Positions 16,801 through 29,705 are shown, counted from the stretch's first letter. The stretch is 64,000 nucleotides of DNA from Paragorgia papillata (GCA_035771165.1 JAWNZC010000025.1:2141501-2205500); one strand, 5' to 3'. The notes: a model not told the origin generated them from the letters alone. Translations and numbers: made by a program.

Positions 16801-18512
16801 AACCACCGAATAACCATCGCCAAATAACAAGGTGAAAATAACCACCGAATAACCATCGCCAAATAACAAGGTGAAAATAACCACCGAATAACCATCGCCA
16901 AATAACAAGGTGAAAATAACCACCGAATAACCATCGCCAAATAACAAGGTGAAAATAACCACCGAATAACCATCGGCAAATAACAAGGTCAAAAATAACC
17001 ATCGAAAGTGGTCCCTAATAACCATCGGCATATAAACAAGGTCAAAATAACCACCGAAAGTGGTCCCTAATAACCATCGGCAAATAACAAGGTCAAAATA
17101 ACCACCGAAAGTGGTCCCTAATAACCATCGGCAAATAACAAGGTCAAAATAACCACCGAAAGTGGTCCCTAATAACCATCGGCAATTAACAAGGTCAAAA
17201 TAACCATCGAAAGTGGTCCCTAATAACCATCGGCGAATAACAAGGTCAAAATAACCACCGAAAGTGGTCCCTAATAACCATCGGCAAATAACAAGGTCAA
17301 AATAACCATCGAAAGTGGTCCCTAATAACCATCGGCAAATAACAAGGTCAAAATAACCACCGAAAGTGGTCCCTAATAACCATCGGCAAATAACAAGGTC
17401 AAAATAACCACCGAAAGTGGTCCCTAATAACCATCGGCAAATAACAAGGTCAAAATAACCACCGAAAGTGGTCCCTAATAACCATCGGCATATAACAAGG
17501 TCAAAATAACCATCGAAAGTGGTCCCTAATAACCATCGGCAAATAACAAGGTCAAAATAACCACCGAAAGTGGTCCCTAATAAGCATCGCCAAATAAGAA
17601 GGTGAAAATAACCACCGAATAAGCATCGCCAAATAACAAGGTGAAAATAACCACCGAATAACCATCGCCAAATAACAAGGTGAAAATAACCACCGAATAA
17701 CCATCGCCAAATAACAAGGTGAAAATAACCACCGAATAACCATCGCCAAATAACAAGGTGAAAATAACCACCGAATAACCATCGCCAAATAACAAGGTGA
17801 AAATAACCACCGAATAACCATCGCCAAATAACAAGGTGAAAATAACCACCGAATAACCATCGCCAAATAACAAGGTGAAAATAACCACCGAATAACCATC
17901 GCCAAATAACAAGGTGAAAATAACCACCGAATAACCATCGCCAAATAACAAGGTGAAAATAACCACCGAATAACCATCGCCAAATAACAAAGTGAAAATA
18001 ACCACCGAATAACCATCGCCAAATAACAAGGTGAAAATAACCACCGAATAACCATCGCCAAATAACAAGGTGAAAATAACCACCGAATAACCATTGCCAA
18101 ATAACAAGGTGAAAATAACCACCGAATAACCATCGCCAAATAATAAGGTGAAAATAACCACCGAATAACCATCGCCAAATAACAAGGTGAAAATAACCAC
18201 CGAATAACCATCGCCAAATAATAAGGTGAAAATAACCACCGAATAACCATCGCCAAATAACAAGGTGAAAATAACCACCGAATAACCATCGCCAAATAAC
18301 AAGGTGAAAATAACCACCGAATAACCATCGGCAAATAACAAGGTGAAAATAACCACCGAATAACCATCGCCAAATAACAAGGTGAAAATAACCACCGAAT
18401 AACCATCGGCAAATAACAAGGTCAAAATAACCACCGAATAACCATCGCCAAATAACAAGGTGAAAATAACCACCGAATAACCATCGGCAAATAACAAGGT
18501 CAAAATAACCAT
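10853..18512. repeat. Alternating 51-bp block / 39-bp run higher-order repeat
   Basis: Five cycles share an ordered 51-bp block with marker monomers: one with CAATTAAC (about 10,932; 12,826; 13,908; 15,199; 17,182), then one with CGGCGAATAAC, and in four of the five cycles a CATATAAC variant shortly before the switch to 39-bp units. The first 39-bp units carry AATAAGCATCGCC and AAATAAGAAGG in most cycles. Each block is followed by a 39-bp run whose length differs between cycles, so marker spacing is about 1.9, 1.1, 1.3 and 2.0 kb. The 51-bp block is stable in order while the 39-bp run expands and contracts. Confidence 0.85.
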
Positions 18513-21220
18513 CGAAAGTGGTCCCTAATAACCATCGGCAAATAACAAGGTCAAAATAACGACCAAAAGTGGTCCCTAATAACCATCGGCAAATAACAAG
18601 GTCAAAATAACCACCGAAAGTGGTCCCTAATAACCATCGGCAAATAACAAGGTCAAAATAACCACCGAAAGTGGTCCCTAATAACCATCGCCAAATAACA
18701 AGGTGAAAATAACCACCGAATAACCATCGCCAAATAACAAGGTGAAAATAACCACCGAATAACCATCGCCAAATAACAAGGTGAAAATAACCACCGAATA
18801 ACCATCGCCAAATAACAAGGTGAAAATAACCACCGAATAACCATCGCCAAATAACAAGGTGAAAATAACCACCGAATAACCATCGCCAAATAACAAGGTG
18901 AAAATAACCACCGAATAACCATCGCCAAATAACAAGGTGAAAATAACCACCGAATAACCATCGCCAAATAACAAGGTGAAAATAACCACCGAATAACCAT
19001 CGCCAAATAACAAGGTGAAAATAACCACCGAATAACCATCGCCAAATAACAAGGTGAAAATAACCACCGAATAACCATCGCCAAATAACAAGGTGAAAAT
19101 AACCACCGAATAACCATCGCCAAATAACAAGGTGAAAATAACCACCGAATAACCATCGCCAAATAACAAGGTGAAAATAACCACCGAATAACCATCGCCA
19201 AATAACAAGGTGAAAATAACCACCGAATAACCATCGCCAAATAACAAGGTGAAAATAACCACCGAATAACCATCGCCAAATAACAAGGTGAAAATAACCA
19301 CCGAATAACCATCGCCAAATAACAAGGTGAAAATAACCACCGAATAACTATCGCCAAATAACAAGGTGAAAATAACCACCGAATAACCATCGCCAAATAA
19401 CAAGGTGAAAATAACCACCGAATAACCATCGCCAAATAACAAGGTGAAAATAACCACCGAATAACCATCGCCAAATAACAAGGTGAAAATAACCACCGAA
19501 TAACCATCGCCAAATAACAAGGTGAAAATAACCACCGAATAACCGTCGCCAAATAACAAGGTGAAAATAACCACCGAATAACCATCGGCAAATAACAAGG
19601 TCAAAATAACCATCGAAAGTGGTCCCTAATAACCATCGGCAAATAACAACGTCAAAATAACCACCAAAAGTGGTCCCTAATAACCATCGGCAAATAACAA
19701 GGTCAAAATAATCATCGAAAGTGGTCCCGAATAACCATCGCCAAATAACAAGGTGAAAATAACCACCGAATAACCATCGCCAAATAACAAGGTGAAAATA
19801 ACCACCGAATAACCATCGCCAAATAACAAGGTGAAAATAACCACCGAATAACCATCGCCAAATAACAAGGTGAAAATAACCACCGAATAACCATCGCCAA
19901 ATAAGAAGGTGAAAATAACCACCGAATAACCATCGCCAAATAACAAGGTGAAAATAACCACCGAATAACCATCGCCAAATAACAAGGTGAAAATAACCAC
20001 CGAATAACCATCGCCAAATAACAAGGTGAAAATAACCACCGAATAACCATCGCCAAATAACAAGGTGAAAATAACCACCGAATAACCATCGCCAAATAAC
20101 AAGGTGAAAATAACCACCGAATAACCATCGCCAAATAACAAGGTGAAAATAACCACCGAATAACCATCGGCAAATAACAAGGTCAAAATAACCACCGAAT
20201 AACCATCGCCAAATAACAAGGTGAAAATAACCACCGAATAACCATCGGCAAATAACAAGGTCAAAATAACCACCGAAAGTGGTCCCTAATAAGCATCGCC
20301 AAATAAGAAGGTGAAAATAACCACCGAATAACCATCGCCAAATAACAAGGTGAAAATAACCACGGAATAACCATCGCCAAATAACAAGGTGAAAATAACC
20401 ACCGAATAACCATCGCCAAATAACAAGGTGAAAATAACCACCGAATAACCATCGGCAAATAACAAGGTCAAAATAACCATGGAAAGTGGTCCCTAATAAG
20501 CATCGGCAAATAACAAGGTCAAAATAACCACCGAAAGTGGTCCCTAATAAACCATCGGCAAATAACAAGGTCAAAATAACCACCGAAAGTTGTCCCTAAT
20601 AACCATCGGCAAATAACAAGGTCAAAATAACCATCGAAAGTGGTCCCTAATAACCATCGGCAAATAACAAGGTCAAAATAACCACCGAAAGTGGTCCCTA
20701 ATAACCATTGGCAAATAACAAGGTCAAAATAACCACCGAAAGTGGTCCCTAATAACCATTGGCAAATAACAAGGTCAAAATAACCACCGAAAGTGGTCCC
20801 TAATAACCATCGGCAAATAACAAGGTCAAAATAACCATCGAAAGTGGTCCCTAATAACCATCGGCAAATAACAAGGTCAAAATAACCATCGAAAGTGGTC
20901 CCTAATAACCATCGGCAAATAACAAGGTCAAAATAACCACCGAAAGTGGTCCCTAATAACCATCGGCAAATAACAAGGTCAAAATAACCACCGAAAGTGG
21001 TCCCTAATAACCATCGGCAAATAACAAGGTCAAAATAACCATCGAAAGTGGTCCCTAATAACCATCGGCAAATAACAAGGTCAAAATAACCATCGAAAGT
21101 GGTCCCTAATAACCATCGGCAAATAACAAGGTCAAAATAACCACCGAAAGTGGTCCCTAATAACCATCGGCAAATAACAAGGTCAAAATAACCACCGAAA
21201 GTGGTCCCTAATAACCATCG
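18513..21220. repeat. Transitional satellite segment
   Basis: Two 39-bp runs (18,670-19,605 and 19,730-20,460, the second briefly broken by hybrid units and one 51-bp unit near 20,280) are separated by short 51-bp stretches. They are followed by an uninterrupted 51-bp stretch from about 20,470. Rare variants such as CCACCAAAAGTGG (near 18,563 and 19,663) and AATAATCATCG (19,710) reappear further right, showing shared ancestry with the 3.9-kb repeat. Nothing other than satellite is seen. Confidence 0.85.
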
Positions 21221-24200
21221 GCATATAACAAGGTCAAAATAACCATCGAAAGTGGTCCCTAATAACCATCGGCAAATAACAAGGTCAAAATAACCACCGA
21301 AAGTGGTCCCTAATAACCATCGGCAAATAACAAGGTCAAAATAACCATCGAAAGTGGTCCCTAATAACCATCGGCAAATAACAAGGTCAAAATAACCACC
21401 GAAAGTGGTCCCTAATAACCATCGGCAAATAACAAGGTCAAAATAACCATCGAAGGTGGTCCCTAATAACCATCGGCAAATAACAAGGTCAAAATAACCA
21501 TCGAAAGTGGTCCCTAATAACCATCGGCAAATAACAAGGTCAAAATAACCACCGAATAACCATCGCCAAATAACAAGGTGAAAATAACCACCGAATAACT
21601 ATCGCCAAATAACAAGGTGAAAATAACCCCGAATAACCATCGCCAAATAACAAGGTGAAAATAACCACCGAATAACCATCGCCAAATAACAAGGTGAAAA
21701 ATAACCACCGAATAACCATCGCCAAATAACAAGGTGAAAATAACCACCGAATAACTATCGCCAAATAACAAGGTGAAAATAACCACCGAATAACTATCGC
21801 CAAATAACAAGGTGAAAATAACCCCGGAATAACCATCGCCAAATAACAAGGTGAAAATAACCACCGAATAACCATCGCCAAATAACAAGGTGAAAATAAC
21901 CACCGAATAACCATCGCCAAATAACAAGGTGAAAATAACCACCGAATAACCATCGCCAAATAACAAGGTGAAAATAACCACCGAATAACCATCGGCAAAT
22001 AACAAGGTCAAAATAACCACCGAATAACCATCGCCAAATAACAAGGTGAAAATAACCACCGAATAACCATCGGCAAATAACAAGGTCAAAATAACCATCG
22101 AAAGTGGTCCCTAATAACCATCGGCAAATAACAAGGTCAAAATAACCACCAAAAGTGGTCCCTAATAACCATCGGCAAATAACAAGGTCAAAATAATCAT
22201 CGAAAGTGGTCCCTAATAACCATCGGCAAATAACAAGGTCAAAATAACCACCGAAAGTGGTCCCTAATAACCATCGGCAAATAACAAGGTCAAAATAACC
22301 ATCGAAAGTGGTCCCTAATAACCATCGGCAAATAACAAGGTCAAAATAACCACCGAAAGTGGTCCCTAATAACCATCGCCAAATAACAAGGTGAAAATAA
22401 CCACCGAATAACCATCGCCAAATAACAAGGTGAAAATAACCACCGAATAACCATCGCCAAATAACAAGGTGAAAATAACCACCGAATAACCATCGCCAAA
22501 TAACAAGGTGAAAATAACCACGGAATAACCATCGCCAAATAAGAAGGTGAAAATAACCACCGAATAACCATCGCCAAATAACAAGATGAAAATAACCACC
22601 GAATAACCATCGCCAAATAACAAGGTGAAAATAACCACCGAATAACCATCGCCAAATAACAAGATGAAAATAACCACCGAATAACCATCGCCAAATAACA
22701 AGGTGAAAATAACCACCGAATAACCATCGCCAAATAACAAGGTGAAAATAACCACCGAATAACCATCGCCAAATAACAAGGTGAAAATAACCACCGAATA
22801 ACCATCGCCAAATAACAAGGTGAAAATAACCACCGAATAACCATCGCCAAATAACAAGGTGAAAATAACCACTGAATAACCATCGCCAAATAACAAGGTG
22901 AAAATAACCACCGAATAACCATCGCCAAATAACAAGGTGAAAATAACCACCGAATAACCATCGGCAAATAACAAGGTCAAAATAACCACCGAAAGTGGTC
23001 CCTAATAAGCATCGCCAAATAAGAAGGTGAAAATAACCACCGAATAACCATCGCCAAATAACAAGGTGAAAATAACCACGGAATAACCATCGCCAAATAA
23101 CAAGGTGAAAATAACCACCGAATAACCATCGCCAAATAACAAGGTGAAAATAACCACCGAATAACCATCGGCAAATAACAAGGTCAAAATAACCATGGAA
23201 AGTGGTCCCTAATAAGCATCGGCAAATAACAAGGTCAAAATAACCACCGAAAGTGGTCCCTAATAACCATCGGCAAATAACAAGGTCAAAATAACCACCG
23301 AAAGTGGTCCCTAATAACCATCGGCAAATAACAAGGTCAAAATAACCATCGAAAGTGGTCCCTAATAACCATCGGCAAATAACAAGGTCAAAATAACCAC
23401 CGAAAGTGGTCCCTAATAACCATTGGCAAATAACAAGGTCAAAATAACCACCGAAAGTGGTCCCTAATAACCATTGGCAAATAACAAGGTCAAAATAACC
23501 ACCGAAAGTGGTCCCTAATAACCATCGGCAAATAACAAGGTCAAAATAACCATCGAAAGTGGTCCCTAATAACCATCGGCAAATAACAAGGTCAAAATAA
23601 CCATCGAAAGTGGTCCCTAATAACCATCGGCAAATAACAAGGTCAAAATAACACCGAAAGTGGTCCCTAATAACCATCGGCAAATAACAAGGTCAAAATA
23701 ACCACCGAAAGTGGTCCCTAATAACCATCGGCATATAACAAGGTCAAAATAACCATCGAAAGTGGTCCCTAATAACCATCGGCAAATAACAAGGTCAAAA
23801 TAACAAGGTCAAAATAACCACCGAAAGTGGTCCCTAATAACCATCGGCAAATAACAAGGTCAAAATAACCATCGAAAGTGGTCCCTAATAACCATCGGCA
23901 AATAACAAGGTCAAAATAACCACCGAAAGTGGTCCCTAATAACCATCGGCAAATAACAAGGTCAAAATAACCATCGAAGGTGGTCCCTAATAACCATCGG
24001 CAAATAACAAGGTCAAAATAACCATCGAAAGTGGTCCCTAATAACCATCGGCAAATAACAAGGTCAAAATAACCACCGAAAGTGGTCCCTAATAACCATC
24101 GGCAAATAACAAGGTCAAAATAACCATCGAAAGTGGTCCCTAATAACCATCGGCAAATAACAAGGTCAAAATAACCACCGAAAGTGGTCCCTAATAACCA

Positions 24201-25121
24201 TCGGCAAATAACAAGGTCAAAATAACCATCGAAAGTGGTCCCTAATAACCATCGGCAAATAACAAGGTCAAAATAACCATCGAAAGTGGTCCCTAATAAC
24301 CATCGGCAAATAACAAGGTCAAAATAACCATCGAAAGTGGTCCCTAATAACCATCGGCAAATAACAAGGTCAAAATAACCACCGAAAGTGGTCCCTAATA
24401 ACCATCGGCAAATAACAAGGTCAAAATAACCACCGAAAGTGGTCCCTAATAACCATCGGCATATAACAAGGTCAAAATAACCATCGAAAGTGGTCCCTAA
24501 TAACCATCGGCAAATAACAAGGTCAAAATAACCACCGAAAGTGGTCCCTAATAACCATCGGCAAATAACAAGGTCAAAATAACCATCGAAAGTGGTCCCT
24601 AATAACCATCGGCAAATAACAAGGTCAAAATAACCATCGAAAGTGGTCCCTAATAACCATCGGCAAATAACAAGGTCAAAATAACCACCGAAAGTGGTCC
24701 CTAATAACCATCGGCAAATAACAAGGTCAAAATAACCACCGAAAGTGGTCCCTAATAACCATCGGCAAATAACAAGGTCAAAATAACCATGGAAAGTGGT
24801 CCCTAATAACCATCGGCAAATAACAAGGTCAAAATAACCATCGAAAGTGGTCCCTAATAACCATCGGCAAATAACAAGGTCAAAATAACCACCGAAAGTG
24901 GTCCCTAATAACCATCGGCAAATAACAAGGTCAAAATAACCATCGAAAGTGGTCCCTAATAACCATCGGCAAATAACAAGGTCAAAATAACCACCGAAAG
25001 TGGTCCCTAATAACCATCGGCAAATAACAAGGTCAAAATAACCACCGAAAGTGGTCCCTAATAACCATCGGCATATAACAAGGTCAAAATAACCATCGAA
25101 AGTGGTCCCTAATAACCATCG
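21221..25121. repeat. 3.9-kb higher-order satellite repeat, copy A
   Basis: First of two adjacent near-identical units of about 3,901 bp. Its order is: a short 51-bp lead-in, a 39-bp run (21,535-22,095), a 51-bp block (to 22,365), a 39-bp run (to 22,975), a brief 51-bp unit and short 39-bp run (to 23,190), then a long 51-bp tract. Private variants recur at the same offset in copy B: CATATAAC at 21,222, CCATCGAAGGTGG at about 21,453 and 23,966, an aberrant short monomer with a doubled CAAGGTCAAAATAA at about 23,800, and CCATGG at about 24,790. Confidence 0.85.
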
Positions 25122-28100
25122 GCATATAACAAGGTCAAAATAACCATCGAAAGTGGTCCCTAATAACCATCGGCAAATAACAAGGTCAAAATAACCACCG
25201 AAAGTGGTCCCTAATAACCATCGGCAAATAACAAGGTCAAAATAACCATCGAAAGTGGTCCCTAATAACCATCGGCAAATAACAAGGTCAAAATAACCAC
25301 CGAAAGTGGTCCCTAATAACCATCGGCAAATAACAAGGTCAAAATAACCATCGAAGGTGGTCCCTAATAACCATCGGCAAATAACAAGGTCAAAATAACC
25401 ATCGAAAGTGGTCCCTAATAACCATCGGCAAATAACAAGGTCAAAATAACCACCGAATAACCATCGCCAAATAACAAGGTGAAAATAACCACCGAATAAC
25501 TATCGCCAAATAACAAGGTGAAAATAACCCCGGAATAACCATCGCCAAATAACAAGGTGAAAATAACCACCGAATAACCATCGCCAAATAACAAGGTGAA
25601 AATAACCACCGAATAACCATCGCCAAATAACAAGGTGAAAATAACCACCGAATAACTATCGCCAAATAACAAGGTGAAAATAACCACCGAATAACTATCG
25701 CCAAATAACAAGGTGAAAATAACCCCGGAATAACCATCGCCAAATAACAAGGTGAAAATAACCACCGAATAACCATCGCCAAATAACAAGGTGAAAATAA
25801 CCACCGAATAACCATCGCCAAATAACAAGGTGAAAATAACCACCGAATAACCATCGCCAAATAACAAGGTGAAAATAACCACCGAATAACCATCGGCAAA
25901 TAACAAGGTCAAAATAACCACCGAATAACCATCGCCAAATAACAAGGTGAAAATAACCACCGAATAACCATCGGCAAATAACAAGGTCAAAATAACCATC
26001 GAAAGTGGTCCCTAATAACCATCGGCAAATAACAAGGTCAAAATAACCACCAAAAGTGGTCCCTAATAACCATCGGCAAATAACAAGGTCAAAATAATCA
26101 TCGAAAGTGGTCCCTAATAACCATCGGCAAATAACAAGGTCAAAATAACCACCGAAAGTGGTCCCTAATAACCATCGGCAAATAACAAGGTCAAAATAAC
26201 CATCGAAAGTGGTCCCTAATAACCATCGGCAAATAACAAGGTCAAAATAACCACCGAAAGTGGTCCCTAATAACCATCGCCAAATAACAAGGTGAAAATA
26301 ACCACCGAATAACCATCGCCAAATAACAAGGTGAAAATAACCACCGAATAACCATCGCCAAATAACAAGGTGAAAATAACCACCGAATAACCATCGCCAA
26401 ATAACAAGGTGCAAATAACCACGGAATAACCATCGCCAAATAAGAAGGTGAAAATAACCACCGAATAACCATCGCCAAATAACAAGATGAAAATAACCAC
26501 CGAATAACCATCGCCAAATAACAAGGTGAAAATAACCACCGAATAACCATCGCCAAATAACAAGATGAAAATAACCACCGAATAACCATCGCCAAATAAC
26601 AAGGTGAAAATAACCACCGAATAACCATCGCCAAATAACAAGGTGAAAATAACCACCGAATAACCATCGCCAAATAACAAGGTGAAAATAACCACCGAAT
26701 AACCATCGCCAAATAACAAGGTGAAAATAACCACCGAATAACCATCGCCAAATAACAAGGTGAAAATAACCACTGAATAACCATCGCCAAATAACAAGGT
26801 GAAAATAACCACCGAATAACCATCGCCAAATAACAAGGTGAAAATAACCACCGAATAACCATCGGCAAATAACAAGGTCAAAATAACCACCGAAAGTGGT
26901 CCCTAATAAGCATCGCCAAATAAGAAGGTGAAAATAACCACCGAATAACCATCGCCAAATAACAAGGTGAAAATAACCACGGAATAACCATCGCCAAATA
27001 ACAAGGTGAAAATAACCACCGAATAACCATCGCCAAATAACAAGGTGAAAATAACCACCGAATAACCATCGGCAAATAACAAGGTCAAAATAACCATGGA
27101 AAGTGGTCCCTAATAAGCATCGGCAAATAACAAGGTCAAAATAACCACCGAAAGTGGTCCCTAATAACCATCGGCAAATAACAAGGTCAAAATAACCACC
27201 GAAAGTGGTCCCTAATAACCATCGGCAAATAACAAGGTCAAAATAACCATCGAAAGTGGTCCCTAATAACCATCGGCAAATAACAAGGTCAAAATAACCA
27301 CCGAAAGTGGTCCCTAATAACCATTGGCAAATAACAAGGTCAAAATAACCACCGAAAGTGGTCCCTAATAACCATTGGCAAATAACAAGGTCAAAATAAC
27401 CACCGAAAGTGGTCCCTAATAACCATCGGCAAATAACAAGGTCAAAATAACCATCGAAAGTGGTCCCTAATAACCATCGGCAAATAACAAGGTCAAAATA
27501 ACCATCGAAAGTGGTCCCTAATAACCATCGGCAAATAACAAGGTCAAAATAACCACCGAAAGTGGTCCCTAATAACCATCGGCAAATAACAAGGTCAAAA
27601 TAACCACCGAAAGTGGTCCCTAATAACCATCGGCATATAACAAGGTCAAAATAACCATCGAAAGTGGTCCCTAATAACCATCGGCAAATAACAAGGTCAA
27701 AATAACAAGGTCAAAATAACCACCGAAAGTGGTCCCTAATAACCATCGGCAAATAACAAGGTCAAAATAACCATCGAAAGTGGTCCCTAATAACCATCGG
27801 CAAATAACAAGGTCAAAATAACCACCGAAAGTGGTCCCTAATAACCATCGGCAAATAACAAGGTCAAAATAACCATCGAAGGTGGTCCCTAATAACCATC
27901 GGCAAATAACAAGGTCAAAATAACCATCGAAAGTGGTCCCTAATAACCATCGGCAAATAACAAGGTCAAAATAACCACCGAAAGTGGTCCCTAATAACCA
28001 TCGGCAAATAACAAGGTCAAAATAACCATCGAAAGTGGTCCCTAATAACCATCGGCAAATAACAAGGTCAAAATAACCACCGAAAGTGGTCCCTAATAAC

Positions 28101-29024
28101 CATCGGCAAATAACAAGGTCAAAATAACCATCGAAAGTGGTCCCTAATAACCATCGGCAAATAACAAGGTCAAAATAAACCATCGAAAGTGGTCCCTAAT
28201 AACCATCGGCAAATAACAAGGTCAAAATAACCATCGAAAGTGGTCCCTAATAACCATCGGCAAATAACAAGGTCAAAATAACCACCGAAAGTGGTCCCTA
28301 ATAACCATCGGCAAATAACAAGGTCAAAATAACCACCGAAAGTGGTCCCTAATAACCATCGGCATATAACAAGGTCAAAATAACCATCGAAAGTGGTCCC
28401 TAATAACCATCGGCAAATAACAAGGTCAAAATAACCACCGAAAGTGGTCCCTAATAACCATCGGCAAATAACAAGGTCAAAATAACCATCGAAAGTGGTC
28501 CCTAATAACCATCGGCAAATAACAAGGTCAAAATAACCATCGAAAGTGGTCCCTAATAACCATCGGCAAATAACAAGGTCAAAATAACCACCGAAAGTGG
28601 TCCCTAATAACCATCGGCAAATAACAAGGTCAAAATAACCACCGAAAGTGGTCCCTAATAACCATCGGCAAATAACAAGGTCAAAATAACCATGGAAAGT
28701 GGTCCCTAATAACCATCGGCAAATAACAAGGTCAAAATAACCATCGAAAGTGGTCCCTAATAACCATCGGCAAATAACAAGGTCAAAATAACCACCGAAA
28801 GTGGTCCCTAATAACCATCGGCAAATAACAAGGTCAAAATAACCATCGAAAGTGGTCCCTAATAACCATCGGCAAATAACAAGGTCAAAATAACCACCGA
28901 AAGTGGTCCCTAATAACCATCGGCAAATAACAAGGTCAAAATAACCACCGAAAGTGGTCCCTAATAACCATCGGCATATAACAAGGTCAAAATAACCATC
29001 GAAAGTGGTCCCTAATAACCATCG
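25122..29024. repeat. 3.9-kb higher-order satellite repeat, copy B
   Basis: Second unit, lying about 3,901 bp right of copy A and directly abutting it. The matching private variants are CATATAAC at 25,123, CCATCGAAGGTGG at about 25,356 and 27,868, the doubled CAAGGTCAAAATAA at about 27,700, and CCATGG at about 28,692. Visible differences are few and mostly single-base indels (copy A lacks one base near 23,652; copy B has one extra base near 28,177). That implies a recent tandem duplication. The array degenerates about 250 bp beyond this unit. Confidence 0.85.
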
Positions 29025-29345
29025 GCAAATAACAAGGTCAAAATAACCACCGAAAGTGGTCCCTAATAACCATCGGCAAATAACAAGGTCAAAATAACCA
29101 CCGAAAGTGGTCCCTAATAATAACCATCGGCAAATAACAAGGTCAAAATAACCACCGAAAGTGGTCCCTAATAACCATCGGCAAATAACAAGGTCAAAAT
29201 AACCACCGAAAGTGGTCCCTAATAATAACCATCGGCAAATAACAAGGTCAAAATAACCACCGGAAGTGGTCCCTAATAACCATCGGCAAATAACAAGGTC
29301 AAAATAACCACCAAAATTTGTCCCGAAGAACCACGGCAAAACAAC
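29025..29345. repeat. Right edge of the satellite array
   Basis: The last few 51-bp monomers include two units lengthened by an extra TAA (TCCCTAATAATAACC near 29,113 and 29,218). The final monomers decay (AAAATTTGTCCCGAAGAAC) before the sequence becomes unique near 29,345. Monomer divergence rises at the edge, as is usual where unequal exchange no longer homogenises an array. Confidence 0.85.
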
Positions 29346-29374
29346 CGTGACAAAATAAGTTTATGTTATTTTTA

Positions 29375-29448
29375 GGCCACGAGGGAATATGTGATTTATT
29401 CACGGATGGCGAAGCCCGAGGTGAATAAACACATATCCCCGTGGGGCC
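29375..29448. repeat. Short foldback element
   Basis: Imperfect inverted repeat with arms starting GGCCAC and ending GGGGCC. The inner stem GAATATGTGATTTATTCAC pairs with GTGAATAAACACATATCCC around a GC-rich loop. It lies between the array edge and the outlying monomers, so it or a larger insertion probably split them. Confidence 0.6.
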
Positions 29449-29574
29449 AGGTTGACATGGGCGAGGTTGACAGGATTCACGAAAAGAAATATTAGGGGAA
29501 TATTAATCTATTGTTTTGCTGAGGCTATTGAATATATTCCCCGAAAAGAACAAAGGAAACCGAGGCATGTGGAA

Positions 29575-29705
29575 ATTAACCCTAATAGCCATGGCAAAAT
29601 AACCAGGAAAGTTGGTCCCTAATAACCACGGCAAAAGAGCCACGGAAGTTGGTCCCTAATAACCACGGCAAAAGAGCCACGAAAGTTGGTCCCTAATAAC
29701 AACAA
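29575..29705. repeat. Diverged outlying satellite monomers
   Basis: Three to four tandem units of about 37-38 bp share GTTGGTCCCTAATAACCA and CGGCAAAA. They clearly relate to the 51-bp satellite unit but lack most of its AAGGTCAAAATAACC part and have AGAGCCAC instead. They retain the TGGTCCCTA box and the CGGC state, which supports those as older features of the family. They are separated from the main array by about 230 bp. Confidence 0.75.

Larger units (their letters stand above)
1..29312. repeat. 39-bp/51-bp satellite DNA array
   Basis: A continuous tandem array that starts before the window. Two monomers alternate in blocks. The 39-bp unit reads, in three parts, AATAACCATCGCCA, AATAACAAGGTGAA, AATAACCACCG. 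The 51-bp unit adds the 12-bp box AAGTGGTCCCTA after CCACCG and normally has CGGC for CGCC and GGTC for GGTG. AATAAC recurs three times per monomer at 14/14/11 spacing, so the 39-mer itself looks like a degenerate trimer of a roughly 13-bp ancestor. The 39-mer is about 38% GC with strong strand asymmetry (19 A to 5 T, 10 C to 5 G on +). I estimate 600-700 monomers from length. Both lengths are multiples of three and the consensus minus strand has no stop codon in any frame, which creates long spurious reading frames. Many single-base indels (for example near 267, 778, 1343, 6190, 7508) break any such frame, so I see no coding selection. Confidence 0.98.

Noticed and set aside
1..29312. CRISPR-like or phage repeat array
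   Set aside because: Units are contiguous with no unique spacers, and the context is a eukaryotic genome.
1979..29312. Telomeric repeat because each 51-bp unit contains CCCTAA
   Set aside because: The hexamer occurs once per 51-bp monomer and never in tandem, so it is not telomere repeat DNA.
1..29339. Dozens of long minus-strand reading frames (up to 1,337 codons) with 13- or 17-residue repeats
   Set aside because: They result from stop-free satellite monomers whose lengths are multiples of three. All three frames are open at once, and indels switch frames freely. There is no sign of coding selection, start context or introns.
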